In this document: positions 9,477 to 19,279 of the stretch, piece after piece | How positions within the stretch are numbered: the stretch's first letter is position 1 | Layout of the letters: each line of letters starts with the position of its first letter | Assembly (NCBI RefSeq): GCF_024529955.1 | Contig: NZ_AP024854.1 | Location: forward strand, 1,488,001-1,552,000 | DNA from: Photobacterium toruni | Lineage (GTDB): Bacteria > Pseudomonadota > Gammaproteobacteria > Enterobacterales > Vibrionaceae | Length of the DNA stretch: 64,000 bases | Direction: 5' to 3' | The notes under the pieces: generated by a model | What the model was told of the DNA's origin: nothing | What the model saw: only the letters and a program-made list of their open reading frames with translations | Database searches by the model: none | Translations under genes and position numbers: made by a program

Positions 9477-10424
9477 TTATTCATCGATAGAATTTGGGGC
9501 TAACGGGCTAATATAACCATCCGGTTTTAAAGCGAGTAAGTCACAGTTTAAACTATCAATTGTATTTTCTGCTGTATTACCAATAAAGACGGCAGACAAG
9601 CCTGTACGTCCAGTTGTACCTAGAATGACAAGCTCAGCATTAATTTCATCTGCAATTTTAGGAATAACATCTTCCGCTAAACCTTCAACTACATAGGTTT
9701 GTTCTTCATCAATAGCATACTTTTGGCGTAAAGCTTTCATTGTCATTAAATGATGCCCACGAACAGCATCAGTATATGACGCAGGATCAAATTCAGGCAG
9801 TTCAATGGTAATATTGACTGGTGTTGCAGGGTAGGCATTAACTAAGTTCACACTTGCATGGGTAATTGATGAAAAGGCAATCGCTTCTTTTATAATCTTA
9901 TCGTTAAGGTCTTCATGAGTTTCATCTTCAGCAGATAAATTCACACAGGCAAGAACGTTACCATTTGTAGGCCAGTTTTCACCTTTTACTAATAACACTG
10001 GAACAGGACATTTTCGTAATAAGTGCCAGTCTGTTGGTGTGAAAATAACCGAACCTAATTTCGCATGTTCATGTGTTGCTTTTATAAGTAAATCAATATC
10101 TTGACTGAACACATCAGCAATAATTGATTCATATGGACGGTTATGCCATACGACTTTAATTTCAATATTAATGCCTAGGGCTATATGCGGCTGGATAATT
10201 TCTTTTAACCATTCTTCTCGTTGCATAACGACACCACGACGCATTGCGTCACGTTCATCAGAAGAAAGCATTGATGTCATTTCATACGAAAAATCATAAA
10301 TAGCAAGGAAGACAATAATCTTCACATCATCACAAACTTTTGCTAAATGAACAGCTCGAGATATTGCAGGTTGTTGGTCTTGTTCAGGATCAGCGACAAC
10401 AAGTATGTTTTTATATTTTTGCAT
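9477..10424 (-). CDS. uspE: Universal stress protein E
   Basis: Cytoplasmic stress protein made of two tandem USP domains (about 1-150 and 155-305). The first begins MQKYKNILVVADPEQDQQPA. The second carries the nucleotide-binding pattern LVILGTTGRTGLSAVFIGNTAE near residues 268-290. 315 residues, the usual UspE length. ATG 10424 has GGGAG 9 nt upstream. It lies downstream of fnr on the same strand, the standard fnr-uspE arrangement, but a terminator at about 10641 separates them, so it probably has its own promoter in the 270-bp gap. Confidence 0.93.
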   Translation of the reverse strand: MQKYKNILVVADPEQDQQPAISRAVHLAKVCDDVKIIVFLAIYDFSYEMTSMLSSDERDAMRRGVVMQREEWLKEIIQPHIALGINIEIKVVWHNRPYESIIADVFSQDIDLLIKATHEHAKLGSVIFTPTDWHLLRKCPVPVLLVKGENWPTNGNVLACVNLSAEDETHEDLNDKIIKEAIAFSSITHASVNLVNAYPATPVNITIELPEFDPASYTDAVRGHHLMTMKALRQKYAIDEEQTYVVEGLAEDVIPKIADEINAELVILGTTGRTGLSAVFIGNTAENTIDSLNCDLLALKPDGYISPLAPNSIDE

Positions 10425-10640
10425 AATAATGTCTCCCTACGGCATAATCTCTTTTCTGAAGGAATAAGAACAAAGAAAACACATTCACCGTTGTATTTAT
10501 CAGATACACTTTCAAATCAAGTGATTAAAAAATTAACATATTATTTACTGTACTCTAAAGCAGGTCATATGGGGAGTAGTTTAAGTAATAAAATGTAAAA
10601 ATGAGATAAAAAACGGTTAGATACGTTATATGCAGAGACA

Positions 10641-10667
10641 AAAACAGGCACTAAAAAGTACCTGTTT
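10641..10667 (-). terminator. Rho-independent terminator of fnr
   Basis: On the minus strand AACAGG-ACT / AGT-CCTGTT stem with one mismatch and an AT loop, followed by TTT. Confidence 0.75.
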
Positions 10668-10696
10668 ATAAGTGGGTTAGATAGGATCTTATATAT

Positions 10697-11452
10697 TTAT
10701 AAATTATTATTCTTACTTACACCAGCAAGCTTTGCTAATTCATCATGATCTAAGATAGTAATATATTTACCTTTAACGCTTAGCATTTCAGATTTTTGGA
10801 AACGCCCCAATAAACGACTGATGGTTTCGACAGTTAAGCCAAGGTAGTTACCAATATCACCACGTGTCATTGTTAATCGGAATTCACGAGGAGAAAAACC
10901 TCGTTGAGAAAAACGCAGTGATAAGTTGTAAAGAAATGCAGCCAAACGCTCTTCAGCATTTTTCTTAGACAACAATAAAATCATTTCTTGATCGCCTTTG
11001 ATTTCACTACTCATCAGGCGCATGATTTGTTGGCGAAGTTTAGGCATTTTACCCGCTAAATCATCAAGAATTTCAAACGGTATTTCACATACCATTGATG
11101 TTTCAAGTGATTGCGCAAAACTAGGATGTTGCATTTCATTGATAGCATCAAATCCAACCAAATCACCAGCTAAATGAAATGCTGTGATCTGCTCATCACC
11201 TTGTTCTGTAATTGTATAACTTTTAATAGTACCAGAGCGGATAGCATACAATGATTTCAGTTCATCTCCTGCTTTGAATAGCTCTTGACCTTTCTGGATT
11301 GGCTTTTTACGTTCGATGATTTGATCCAGTTGGTCTAACTCAGATTCATTCAATGTAAATGGAATACATAGCTGGCTAATACTGCAATCTTGACAGTGAA
11401 TAGCACATCCACCGGATTGAATACGTTTTGTGGTAAATTTGTCTGAGATCAT
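10697..11452 (-). CDS. fnr: Fumarate/nitrate reduction regulator Fnr
   Basis: Oxygen-sensing CRP/FNR-family transcription factor. 251 residues. The [4Fe-4S] ligands C20, C23, C29 ([11 protein letters not shown]) and C122 (TSMVCEIPF) are in E. coli positions. The cyclic-nucleotide-type sensor domain is at about 30-150, a dimerisation helix at about 140-160, and the C-terminal winged helix has the recognition element [10 protein letters not shown], with E, S and R placed to read TTGAT. The gene is followed by uspE and preceded by the cco assembly genes. A near-consensus FNR box 18 bp before its ATG suggests autoregulation. Confidence 0.97.
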   Translation of the reverse strand: MISDKFTTKRIQSGGCAIHCQDCSISQLCIPFTLNESELDQLDQIIERKKPIQKGQELFKAGDELKSLYAIRSGTIKSYTITEQGDEQITAFHLAGDLVGFDAINEMQHPSFAQSLETSMVCEIPFEILDDLAGKMPKLRQQIMRLMSSEIKGDQEMILLLSKKNAEERLAAFLYNLSLRFSQRGFSPREFRLTMTRGDIGNYLGLTVETISRLLGRFQKSEMLSVKGKYITILDHDELAKLAGVSKNNNL

Positions 11453-11469
11453 ATGCCTATCTAACCAAT

Positions 11470-11483
11470 TTGATGTAGGTCAA
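11470..11483. promoter_or_regulatory. Candidate FNR box upstream of fnr
   Basis: TTGATGTAGGTCAA matches TTGATNNNNATCAA at all but one fixed position. Being 18-31 bp before the fnr start, it would sit downstream of or over the promoter, as expected for autorepression. Confidence 0.6.
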
Positions 11484-11526
11484 TATTTTAACATATTATG
11501 AAGCAATATTACGAGTATTAAAAACC

Positions 11527-12204
11527 TTACCATATTTGATTGATTGCAATATAACCAGTATGCATACCATAAATGATGATCAAAAAGCCATTTATTCGCT
11601 TGAAGTAAGTATTATTTAATAATATTTTTAGTTTATCAGCCATAGTTCCAATAGCTAACATAGCGGGTAATGTCCCTAAACCAAAAGCAAACATGATCAT
11701 CATTCCATCAATAGCACTTCCAGAAACGGCGGCCCATGTAAGGGTTGAATAGACCAGACCACAAGGCAACCACCCCCACAGAAAACCAAAAGGGATAGCT
11801 TTAAAAGGCGAAGTTAACGGTAAAAAATATTTAGTGAGGGGTAAAATAAAACGCCATAACACATGACCAATATGTTCAATATAAGTAAGGCCAGACCACC
11901 ATCTTCCAATATATAGCCCCAGTATAATCATCATTAAAGAAGCAAAAATCCGCATTAAAATCAATGGATTATTTGATTGACTCAGTGAGGTAATCTGAAC
12001 AAAAAACTGACTAACAAGCAATCCCGCTATCATGTAAGACGTTATTCTTCCCAAATTATAATAAACTAAATATATCCAAGAATGCTGTGGTTTATTTGGC
12101 ATACCCATTGTAACAGCGGCAGCAATACCACCACACATGCTAATACAATGGCCAGCTCCCGTTAAACCAATAAGTAATGCCGTCAGAAAATTAAGTTCGA
12201 TCAT
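11527..12204 (-). CDS. TauE/SafE-like (DsbD_2/UreH type) membrane protein of the cco cluster
   Basis: Polytopic inner-membrane protein of 225 residues with about six helices. The N-terminal LTGAGHCISMCGG motif and LPFGFLWGWLPCGLVYSTL typify the sulfite-exporter-like family encoded next to ccoS in many gammaproteobacteria, where a role in copper supply or cbb3 oxidase maturation is assumed. ATG 12204 overlaps the end of ccoS by 14 bp, implying coupled translation; a longer frame starting at 12228 would overlap more and is less likely. Its direct function is inferred from context. Confidence 0.85.
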   Translation of the reverse strand: MIELNFLTALLIGLTGAGHCISMCGGIAAAVTMGMPNKPQHSWIYLVYYNLGRITSYMIAGLLVSQFFVQITSLSQSNNPLILMRIFASLMMIILGLYIGRWWSGLTYIEHIGHVLWRFILPLTKYFLPLTSPFKAIPFGFLWGWLPCGLVYSTLTWAAVSGSAIDGMMIMFAFGLGTLPAMLAIGTMADKLKILLNNTYFKRINGFLIIIYGMHTGYIAINQIW

Positions 12205-12409
12205 GATCGGAATTCGGTGATATAACATTATCTTTTATTGTATTTTGAGATGAGTTTTCAGGCTTTTCCACATCATCATCAAACAATATATTATGGCCTT
12301 GATGCTCTAAATCCTCAAATTGATTACTACGCACAGCCCATAAAAAAATAGCAATGGAAAGGCAAACAAAGATGAGCGCTATAGGTATTAATATGTAAAG
12401 ACTTGCCAT
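12191..12409 (-). CDS. ccoS: Cytochrome cbb3 oxidase maturation protein CcoS
   Basis: Small single-span inner-membrane protein (72 aa) needed for cofactor insertion into cbb3 oxidase. One helix (about 4-26) is followed by the family signature FLWAVRSNQFEDLE and then HNILFDDD. The C-terminal tail is polar. Its ATG directly follows the ccoI stop codon (TAAATG), and its end overlaps the SafE-like gene, so ccoI-ccoS-safE read as one coupled unit. Confidence 0.93.
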   Translation of the reverse strand: MASLYILIPIALIFVCLSIAIFLWAVRSNQFEDLEHQGHNILFDDDVEKPENSSQNTIKDNVISPNSDHDRT

Positions 12410-14827
12410 TTATTTTAATAACCTTAAAGAATTTGATACAACAATCATTGAACTTACTGACATGCCTATAACTGCAATATAGGGAGTAACCAGTCCCGTA
12501 ACCGCTAATGGGAGAATAATTAAATTATAGCCTAATGCCCACGCTAAATTTTCACGGATAATATTACGTGTACGTAATGCCAATTGGCGAGCTGTTATAA
12601 TAGATAATAAATTATCACCTAATAGCACAACATCAGCAGATAATTTAGCTATATCAGTACCACTATTGAGAGCAATGGATAGATGAGCTCCAGCTAAAAC
12701 GGGGGCATCGTTAATACCATCACCAATCATTAATGAAATATCAGTCGCAGGTATCTTTTGTAAAAAGTCTAATTTATTGATGGGGGTCATATTTGCACAG
12801 AAATGATCAATATCTAATTGCTGAGCGACACGTTGAGCATGAATAGAATTATCACCTGTTAACATAGTGACTTTTATGCCTTGCTGTTTCCAAGTATTGA
12901 TTAATTGTTTACTCTTTTTTCGAAGTGGATCCTCAATTTTAAAAGCTGCAACTATATGGTTATCACATGATAACCATATAGAATAGTCACTTGGATATTT
13001 AATATTTATTAAATGATCGGTGGGTGTTTGATTATTATTAACAAAGTCATATTTGCCAATACGCCATTGTTGATGATTTATCATTCCACTTAGGCCATCA
13101 CCGATAATATTGTCAACGTGATCAAAAAGAGGGGTTTTAAGCTGGTAAGGCATAAAACATTTTGCTATTGGATGATTAGCATAACGTTCAAGTTCTGCAG
13201 CATAAGTAAGAACTTCAGAGATAGAATATTGACCAAATATTTTAGTGGTAACTAGCTGAATATTGCCTTCGGTTAATGTACCTGTTTTATCAACAATGAC
13301 GTGATTAACTTTGCACAATGTTTCTAATACATGACCACGCCGAACTAATAATCCCAATCGACTTAGCATTGCCGTTGAGCAGGTAAGTGCGGTTGGCGTT
13401 GCAAGAGATAATGCGCAAGGACAAGTCGCGACTAAAACAGCAACGGTGATCCACAATGCATCTTGTGGTTGATAAGCATGCCAATGTAACCATGTAGCTA
13501 AAGCAATAAGTAAAATAACACCAATAAAATAACGAGCAATATTATCAGCTATTAAGGCTATTTGAGGTTTTGAATATAAAGCATGATCTTGTAAGCGTAC
13601 AATATTTGATATGCATGTATCTTTGCTATTGCAGCTTACTTGAATAGTAATATTTCCATTTCCATTTAAAGTACCTGCAAATACAGTATCATTTTTCGTT
13701 CGTTTAACTGCAAGAGATTCACCAGTTAACATCGATTCGTCTATAGTGGTTGAACCTTGAATAATAACACCATCAGCAGGTAAATATTCACCAGGAAGAA
13801 CAGTGACAATGTCACTTTTTTTTAGTGTTTTAGCTGCAACTTGTTCACCAGAAACGAGAGTTGCCATAGCCGGAACAAGTTTTAATAAATTGGCACTCAT
13901 TACAGCAGCATGTCGCCGAGTACGCATTTCTAAATATCGCCCAAGAAGAAGGAAAAAAACAAACATTGATATTGATTCAAAATATACTTCTCCCTGAGCA
14001 GTAATAGTTGCATATAAGCTAGTACTATAAGCAGACAGTAAAGCAATAGAGACAGGAACATCCATACCTAACGTTAATATTTTAATATTTCGCCAAGCAT
14101 TATGGTAAAAAGGTAGTGCAGAATATAACAATACCGGTGTTGCAACAAATAAACTTATCCAACGTAAATAATGCTGAAAATTATTATCAGACTGTTCAAA
14201 AACATCAAAATAAAGAGCAATAGCCAGCATCATAACTTGCATTGTAGCAATACCAGCAACACCTAATTTATAAAGATAATGCTGCATTGTCTGTTGATAC
14301 TGTTGTTCTTGGGTATTAATTTCAAAAGGGGCAGCTTTATAGCCTAATTGATGCAGAATCGTGAGTAAGTGACTTAATTTTACAACTGAGGCATCCCATA
14401 CTAATAAAGCACGATGCGTTGTAATATTTACTTCAATTGTGATAACACCAGGCTGTTTGTATAACTGTTTTTCAATTAACCACACACATGCAGCACAGGA
14501 AACGCCATCAATAGAAAGTAATATTTCTTTATGATGTTGTGCATTTTCACTTACAAAATCAGCTTGTATATCTTGATGATCATAAAGCAATAATTTTTGT
14601 ATATTTTGCGGAATTAATTCGATTTTTTTTGCAGGGTGTTTACGATATTCATAATAAGTCGTTAATTTGTGATCAACAATCATTTTTGCGATAGCTTCAC
14701 ATCCAGCACAGCATAACTTGCGTGGTTCGCCTAGAATTTCAACGCTAAAGTGACATTTTTCAGGTATAGGTTCGCCACAATGATAACAACCTTTAATAGT
14801 GGGTGGTGTTATACTAGTCAACATCAT
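12410..14827 (-). CDS. ccoI: Copper-transporting P1B-type ATPase CcoI
   Basis: Copper-exporting ATPase that supplies copper for cbb3 oxidase assembly. 805 residues. A Cys-rich N-terminus (C14xxC17, CCAGC at 39-43) is typical of the CcoI/FixI branch. Then come an HMA domain with C111xxC114, the actuator TGE at 368-370, CPC at 469-471, the phosphorylation motif D513KTGT, the HP motif at 552-553, TGDN at about 657 and GDGINDAP at 702-709. About eight membrane helices. No clear Shine-Dalgarno was seen before ATG 14827 or 14824. An exact matS lies inside. Confidence 0.96.
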   Translation of the reverse strand: MMLTSITPPTIKGCYHCGEPIPEKCHFSVEILGEPRKLCCAGCEAIAKMIVDHKLTTYYEYRKHPAKKIELIPQNIQKLLLYDHQDIQADFVSENAQHHKEILLSIDGVSCAACVWLIEKQLYKQPGVITIEVNITTHRALLVWDASVVKLSHLLTILHQLGYKAAPFEINTQEQQYQQTMQHYLYKLGVAGIATMQVMMLAIALYFDVFEQSDNNFQHYLRWISLFVATPVLLYSALPFYHNAWRNIKILTLGMDVPVSIALLSAYSTSLYATITAQGEVYFESISMFVFFLLLGRYLEMRTRRHAAVMSANLLKLVPAMATLVSGEQVAAKTLKKSDIVTVLPGEYLPADGVIIQGSTTIDESMLTGESLAVKRTKNDTVFAGTLNGNGNITIQVSCNSKDTCISNIVRLQDHALYSKPQIALIADNIARYFIGVILLIALATWLHWHAYQPQDALWITVAVLVATCPCALSLATPTALTCSTAMLSRLGLLVRRGHVLETLCKVNHVIVDKTGTLTEGNIQLVTTKIFGQYSISEVLTYAAELERYANHPIAKCFMPYQLKTPLFDHVDNIIGDGLSGMINHQQWRIGKYDFVNNNQTPTDHLINIKYPSDYSIWLSCDNHIVAAFKIEDPLRKKSKQLINTWKQQGIKVTMLTGDNSIHAQRVAQQLDIDHFCANMTPINKLDFLQKIPATDISLMIGDGINDAPVLAGAHLSIALNSGTDIAKLSADVVLLGDNLLSIITARQLALRTRNIIRENLAWALGYNLIILPLAVTGLVTPYIAVIGMSVSSMIVVSNSLRLLK
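13803..13815. other. matS site (exact consensus match), inside ccoI
   Basis: GTGACAATGTCAC fits GTGACRNYGTCAC completely. Confidence 0.8.
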
Positions 14828-14953
14828 TTATTGCTATACCCATGTAATTTAATAAGAAAGAGATCTTCTTATAAGGTTAGCAGTTAATATTAGATATGGA
14901 ATATTTTTAAGTTTAACTATTCCTTTAAAAGAATGAAAAGGGAACAAAACAAT

Positions 14954-15406
14954 ATGGCAGCACAAAAATTAACTCGAGGACGATTAATTCAAATTATTAT
15001 TTTAATGATTATTCTGATTAGTGCTTTTACTTGGAGAACCATGACATATGAATCAAAAATGACAACTAAAGCACAGACTAATATTTGTAATCTAAATACA
15101 AATGCGTGTTCATTTAATAATAATAAATTAATAGTAACGTTGTTATCTAAAAAACCACAAGCAAATACTCCAATGGAATTATATATTCAAAATAGTGATA
15201 TAAATAACGTTGATATTAACCCGAGTGCACTTGTGAGTGGTATTACTATGAATATGGGTATTTTACCTATTACCTTTACGCGGAAAAATAACGGTTGGCT
15301 TGGTAAATTTATGGTGCCTCAATGCACTCATAATGAAATGTCATGGAATATTGATATTAAAATTAAAGATAATATTTATTCGTCTAAATTTACAGTTACC
15401 AAATAG
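14954..15406 (+). CDS. Membrane-anchored FixH/YtkA-like protein, divergent from ccoI
   Basis: A 150-residue protein with one N-terminal helix (about 14-31) and an extracytoplasmic domain. The domain holds two cysteines (ICNLNTNACSF), a GITMNMGILP segment and a GWLGKFMVPQC-THNEMSW region. The MxMG followed by G-x-W pattern resembles FixH/YtkA copper-handling domains found in cco clusters. The assignment is from pattern and position, not from a clear family match. ATG 14954 has AGGGA about 11 nt upstream, better than ATG 14933. It shares the 126-bp divergent region with ccoI. Confidence 0.6.
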   Translation: MAAQKLTRGRLIQIIILMIILISAFTWRTMTYESKMTTKAQTNICNLNTNACSFNNNKLIVTLLSKKPQANTPMELYIQNSDINNVDINPSALVSGITMNMGILPITFTRKNNGWLGKFMVPQCTHNEMSWNIDIKIKDNIYSSKFTVTK

Positions 15407-15425
15407 ATAGGCAATTCTATTGTAA

Positions 15426-15450
15426 GAGCGTTAATAATAAGTTAATGCTC
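15426..15450 (+). terminator. Weak hairpin after the FixH-like gene
   Basis: GAGCGTTAA / TTAATGCTC stem (one mismatch), with only a short AT-rich tail. Confidence 0.4.
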
Positions 15451-15693
15451 AATATTCATTTTGATAACTATTATGATAGTATTTTTATAGTGAATACCTC
15501 ATAAATACATTTTTCATTATTTGTACTTAGATAACGTTTTGAGTAATTGAAAGTAACATAATACTTCATGAGTCTATTAACTGTACTATGATAGAAAATA
15601 ACAGGTTAATTATTAATAAATAACCGTTAAAAATGATTTGCTTACTGATTGTATTCAGAAAAATGATTATGATAAGGAAAAATATAAAAAGAT

Positions 15694-16863
15694 ATGGCTA
15701 TGGATATTGCAACAAGTTTTTCAGTATTAAGTGATTCTCATGATGCGATCGTCGACGCGATCAATATATTAGATGAGAAGATAGCACCACCTTCATTATT
15801 ATTATTATATTTTTCGGAAGATTACGATTACGGTATTTTACAATCAGTATTAACAAAACGTTACCCTGATACACGTTTTCTTGCCTGTTCTTCTTGTCAG
15901 GGCTTTATGACAGAAAATGGATATATCAAGGGACAAGGAATTGCTCTTTGGGCCATCAATGATATTTCTGGCGCTTATGGGACATCGATTGTTTCATCTA
16001 ATGGTTCTATTTTTAATATTGCCCGCCAAGCTATTCTAAAAGCAATCAATAATAGTGGACGCCTTGGCGAGTCACCAACATTAATATTATTGCATGCAAC
16101 ACCAGGATGTGAAGAAGAAGTCATTCGTGGAATTGAGGATGTTGTTGGTAAAAATATTGCTATCATTGGCGGTAGTGCTGCTGATGATAATGTTCAAGGT
16201 AAATGGCAAATATTTAATCAAGAACAACAGACCCAAAAGGGTATAGGTATTGCTGTTTTTTATCCTAACTGCGAAGTGAGTTTTTCTTTTCACTCGGGTT
16301 ACGCAGCAACAGAACATTCTGCGATTGCAACAAAAGTCTGTGGACGCGAACTTATAGAATTAGATCATCAACCTGCAGCTGACGTTTATCAGAAATGGAT
16401 AAACCAAAAGTTTGAAAAAAATAGTAGTATTATAAATGAAAGTAGTTTAAATCCTCTTGGTCGTTTAGTTGGAACAATACATGATTTACCCTATTTTAAA
16501 TTAGCACATCCATTAATGGTAACTCAAAATAATGGCTTGAAAATGTTTTCCTCAATTATTGAAGGTGAACGTTTATATTTTATGTCAGGTACAGATGAGC
16601 GTTTAATAACAAGAGCGGGACGAGTTATAACTGCTACAAATGGCACAAAATTAAATCCAATTGGCGGGCTAACTATATATTGTGCTGGCTGTATGCTTAA
16701 AGTACAAGAACGAATGGAAGAGGTTGCATCATTTGTAAATATAGCAATGCAAAATAGACCATTTGTCTGTCCATTTACTTTTGGTGAGCAAGGGCAATTT
16801 GTTACGGGTGAAAATGCTCATGGCAATTTAATGATCTCAGCCGTTGTTTTTCATAGGGACTAA
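15694..16863 (+). CDS. FIST-domain sensory protein
   Basis: A 389-residue cytoplasmic protein with FIST_N (about 25-215) and FIST_C (about 225-370) domains, a family thought to sense small ligands such as amino acids. Typical blocks are FLACSSCQGFMTENG, the IAIIGGSAADD loop and, in the C-terminal half, GGLTIYCAGCMLKVQERMEE. Ten cysteines are present, several in the C-terminal block. It stops 4 bp before a hybrid histidine kinase gene, so the two are almost surely one operon, with the FIST protein feeding a ligand signal to the kinase (inference). Confidence 0.88.
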   Translation: MAMDIATSFSVLSDSHDAIVDAINILDEKIAPPSLLLLYFSEDYDYGILQSVLTKRYPDTRFLACSSCQGFMTENGYIKGQGIALWAINDISGAYGTSIVSSNGSIFNIARQAILKAINNSGRLGESPTLILLHATPGCEEEVIRGIEDVVGKNIAIIGGSAADDNVQGKWQIFNQEQQTQKGIGIAVFYPNCEVSFSFHSGYAATEHSAIATKVCGRELIELDHQPAADVYQKWINQKFEKNSSIINESSLNPLGRLVGTIHDLPYFKLAHPLMVTQNNGLKMFSSIIEGERLYFMSGTDERLITRAGRVITATNGTKLNPIGGLTIYCAGCMLKVQERMEEVASFVNIAMQNRPFVCPFTFGEQGQFVTGENAHGNLMISAVVFHRD

Positions 16864-16867
16864 TTAA

Positions 16868-18961
16868 ATGATCGGTTTTGATTCAGAGAAACTGCAAGAA
16901 ACATTATTAGATCTTCAGCGTACCCAAGAAAGAGAAAATCAGTTACGCATAGAAAATGCTGCGATTCTGGAAGGTGTTTCAGCAATGGCTGGCGCTAATA
17001 ATAAGCGTCAAGTTTTTAATAGCTTATTGGAAGTACTAAGAAAATTCATCGCTTTTGATAATGCCATAGTTTTGACTCGTGATGATGAAGCATCTGATTT
17101 ACAGGTATTAATGAGTACGGTTTCTGCATTTGATTTTAATCATTGGCAAGTCGGTAGTACATTTAATCGTTGTATAAATGGGGAATGCATTGCGTTATAT
17201 TCACCCAAAGATATTGAAGAATTTAAAAATAAAAGCCCAGACTTATTAAATATTTGTCATTCGAGTTTAATGACCGGCGTAAAGATTAGCTCTGGTGACG
17301 CGATGATTATTTTAATGAGTTGTGAAAAAGGGCATTTCACATCCAGTTGCCGACGTGTTTTGAATCGATTTAGACCGTTACTTGAACGAGCAATTATAGA
17401 TATTGATTACCGAGAACGATTACAATCATTAGTCACCGCTCGTACTCAAGAATTAACCTATAGCCAACAACGATTTAAAGACTTTGCTCGTACTGTAGGT
17501 GACTGGTTCTGGGAAATTGATACAGATTATAAATTCAGCTACATTTCAGCATCTCAAATTGCTAATCATTTAATTGATAAGAATAATATTCTAGATTTTT
17601 TTGATGGCCATGATGACTTTAAGCAAAAATTTTGCTCACAATTGCAGAAAAACGAATCATTTGAAGACTTAGAATGGCATCTTTTTGCTGATGAAAAAGA
17701 GCAATGGCTCAGTTTCAGTGGAACGCCTTATTATAATAAACATGGCTTATTGCTTGGTTATCGAGGTACCGTAAAAAATATTAGCGTAAGGAAAAAACGG
17801 TTATTTGATTTACAGCAAGCTCGTCAACAAGCAGAAGCCGCAAATAAAGCCAAGTCACAATTTATAGCAATGATGAGCCATGAGATTCGAACACCACTAA
17901 ACGCAGTATTAGGTTTAATGGATATGTTGTCATCTTCAGGACTTGAGAATGAACAACAACAATGGTTAGGTCAGATGGAGCAATCAGCGCATTTACTTCT
18001 GACCATCATCAATGACATTCTTGATTTATCGCGAATTGAATCGGGTAGCTTTGAATTATTCAATAGCAATATAAACCTCACAGAAAGCATTACCTTAGTG
18101 AAAAAACAGCTTCAACCAGAAGCAAATAAAAAAGGTATCTTATTAGAATGCCATATTGATGAATCCATTCCTGAATACATTTTTTCAGATAAGAACCGAA
18201 TTATTCAAATAATGTTTAATCTTATTGGTAATGCGATTAAGTTCACCGATATTGGTTCAGTTAAAATTATCGTTAATAAAGTAGATAATAATATTGAGGT
18301 TTCTGTTTCTGATACGGGAATTGGAATTTCTAAAGATGCGCAAGATAGTCTTTTTAATCCTTTTCATCAAGCTGACGGGAGCATTACTCGTAAGTATGGT
18401 GGCACTGGATTAGGATTAACTATCAGTAAATTATTAATAAAAAAAATGAATGGACGTATTAACCTTAAGAGCAATATTGGTATTGGTAGTTGCTTTAAAG
18501 TTATATTTCCAATTATTCCCGCAATTCATAAGATGCCACATCAAGCAAAGAAAAAATTAGCGCGATCAGATTTCCCTCTTAATATATTACTTGCTGAAGA
18601 TAGCCCAACGAATCAACTTGTTGCTAAATTAATGCTAGAACGTCGTGGGCATAAAGTCACGATAACTAATCACGGTAAAGAAGCAATATCAAAACTGTTA
18701 CGGTGTCACAATGCATTCGATTTAGTGCTAATGGATATCTCAATGCCTATTTTAGATGGATTAGAGGCTACCAAACAGATAAGAAAGCTAAAAATTGAGA
18801 CACCAATAGTGGCATTAACAGCAAATGTAATGCAAGACGATCAATTTCTTTATCAGCAAGTTGGTATGGATGGTTTTTTAGCTAAACCAATACAACCTGA
18901 AGAATTGGATTTAGTCTTAAGTAAATATCAAAACCTAAAGGAAGAGATAACGAACAAATGA
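16868..18961 (+). CDS. Hybrid sensor histidine kinase/response regulator (GAF-like, PAS, HisKA, HATPase, REC)
   Basis: Cytoplasmic hybrid kinase of 697 residues with no membrane span. The order is: N-terminal coiled coil (1-35), GAF-like domain (about 40-180), coiled linker, PAS (about 205-310), HisKA with H338 in SHEIRTPL, HATPase with N454, DTGIGI (482-487) and GGTGLGL, and a receiver with D623 in LVLMDISMP. No HPt domain, so phosphate must pass to a separate HPt protein. As it lacks transmembrane sensing, the co-transcribed FIST protein is the natural input. Confidence 0.93.
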   Translation: MIGFDSEKLQETLLDLQRTQERENQLRIENAAILEGVSAMAGANNKRQVFNSLLEVLRKFIAFDNAIVLTRDDEASDLQVLMSTVSAFDFNHWQVGSTFNRCINGECIALYSPKDIEEFKNKSPDLLNICHSSLMTGVKISSGDAMIILMSCEKGHFTSSCRRVLNRFRPLLERAIIDIDYRERLQSLVTARTQELTYSQQRFKDFARTVGDWFWEIDTDYKFSYISASQIANHLIDKNNILDFFDGHDDFKQKFCSQLQKNESFEDLEWHLFADEKEQWLSFSGTPYYNKHGLLLGYRGTVKNISVRKKRLFDLQQARQQAEAANKAKSQFIAMMSHEIRTPLNAVLGLMDMLSSSGLENEQQQWLGQMEQSAHLLLTIINDILDLSRIESGSFELFNSNINLTESITLVKKQLQPEANKKGILLECHIDESIPEYIFSDKNRIIQIMFNLIGNAIKFTDIGSVKIIVNKVDNNIEVSVSDTGIGISKDAQDSLFNPFHQADGSITRKYGGTGLGLTISKLLIKKMNGRINLKSNIGIGSCFKVIFPIIPAIHKMPHQAKKKLARSDFPLNILLAEDSPTNQLVAKLMLERRGHKVTITNHGKEAISKLLRCHNAFDLVLMDISMPILDGLEATKQIRKLKIETPIVALTANVMQDDQFLYQQVGMDGFLAKPIQPEELDLVLSKYQNLKEEITNK

Positions 18962-18993
18962 TAATATTTGATTCGCATTAGATTAATAATGAA

Positions 18994-19026
18994 AATGGAC
19001 CGCTTTAATAGTGGTCCATTTTTTTA
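18994..19026 (+). terminator. Rho-independent terminator of the FIST-kinase operon
   Basis: AATGGACC / GGTCCATT stem followed by seven T. Confidence 0.9.
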
Positions 19027-19193
19027 GTCATGATAAATGACCAATACCATTAAATACATATCTTAATCAATAAAGCAGAGAATAAGAGAGGAGTACTTAA
19101 ATTGAGAACAATACAAGATAGCAGAGATATATCATTATTTGATATCGTATTTAACATAATATACATAATGCGCACTAAGGTTGTAAGTCCCAT

Positions 19194-19228
19194 TTAGAAA
19201 TGTCCGGTTTTAACCCGTTAGAAATGTC
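19194..19228 (+). repeat. Direct repeat TTAGAAATGTC in the IS left end
   Basis: Two identical 11-bp copies (19194-19204 and 19218-19228), 24 bp apart start to start. Confidence 0.8.
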
Positions 19229-19279
19229 ATGTTGAACTATCTTCAGATCATAGGTTTTGCTATGAACTGGAATCAATAA

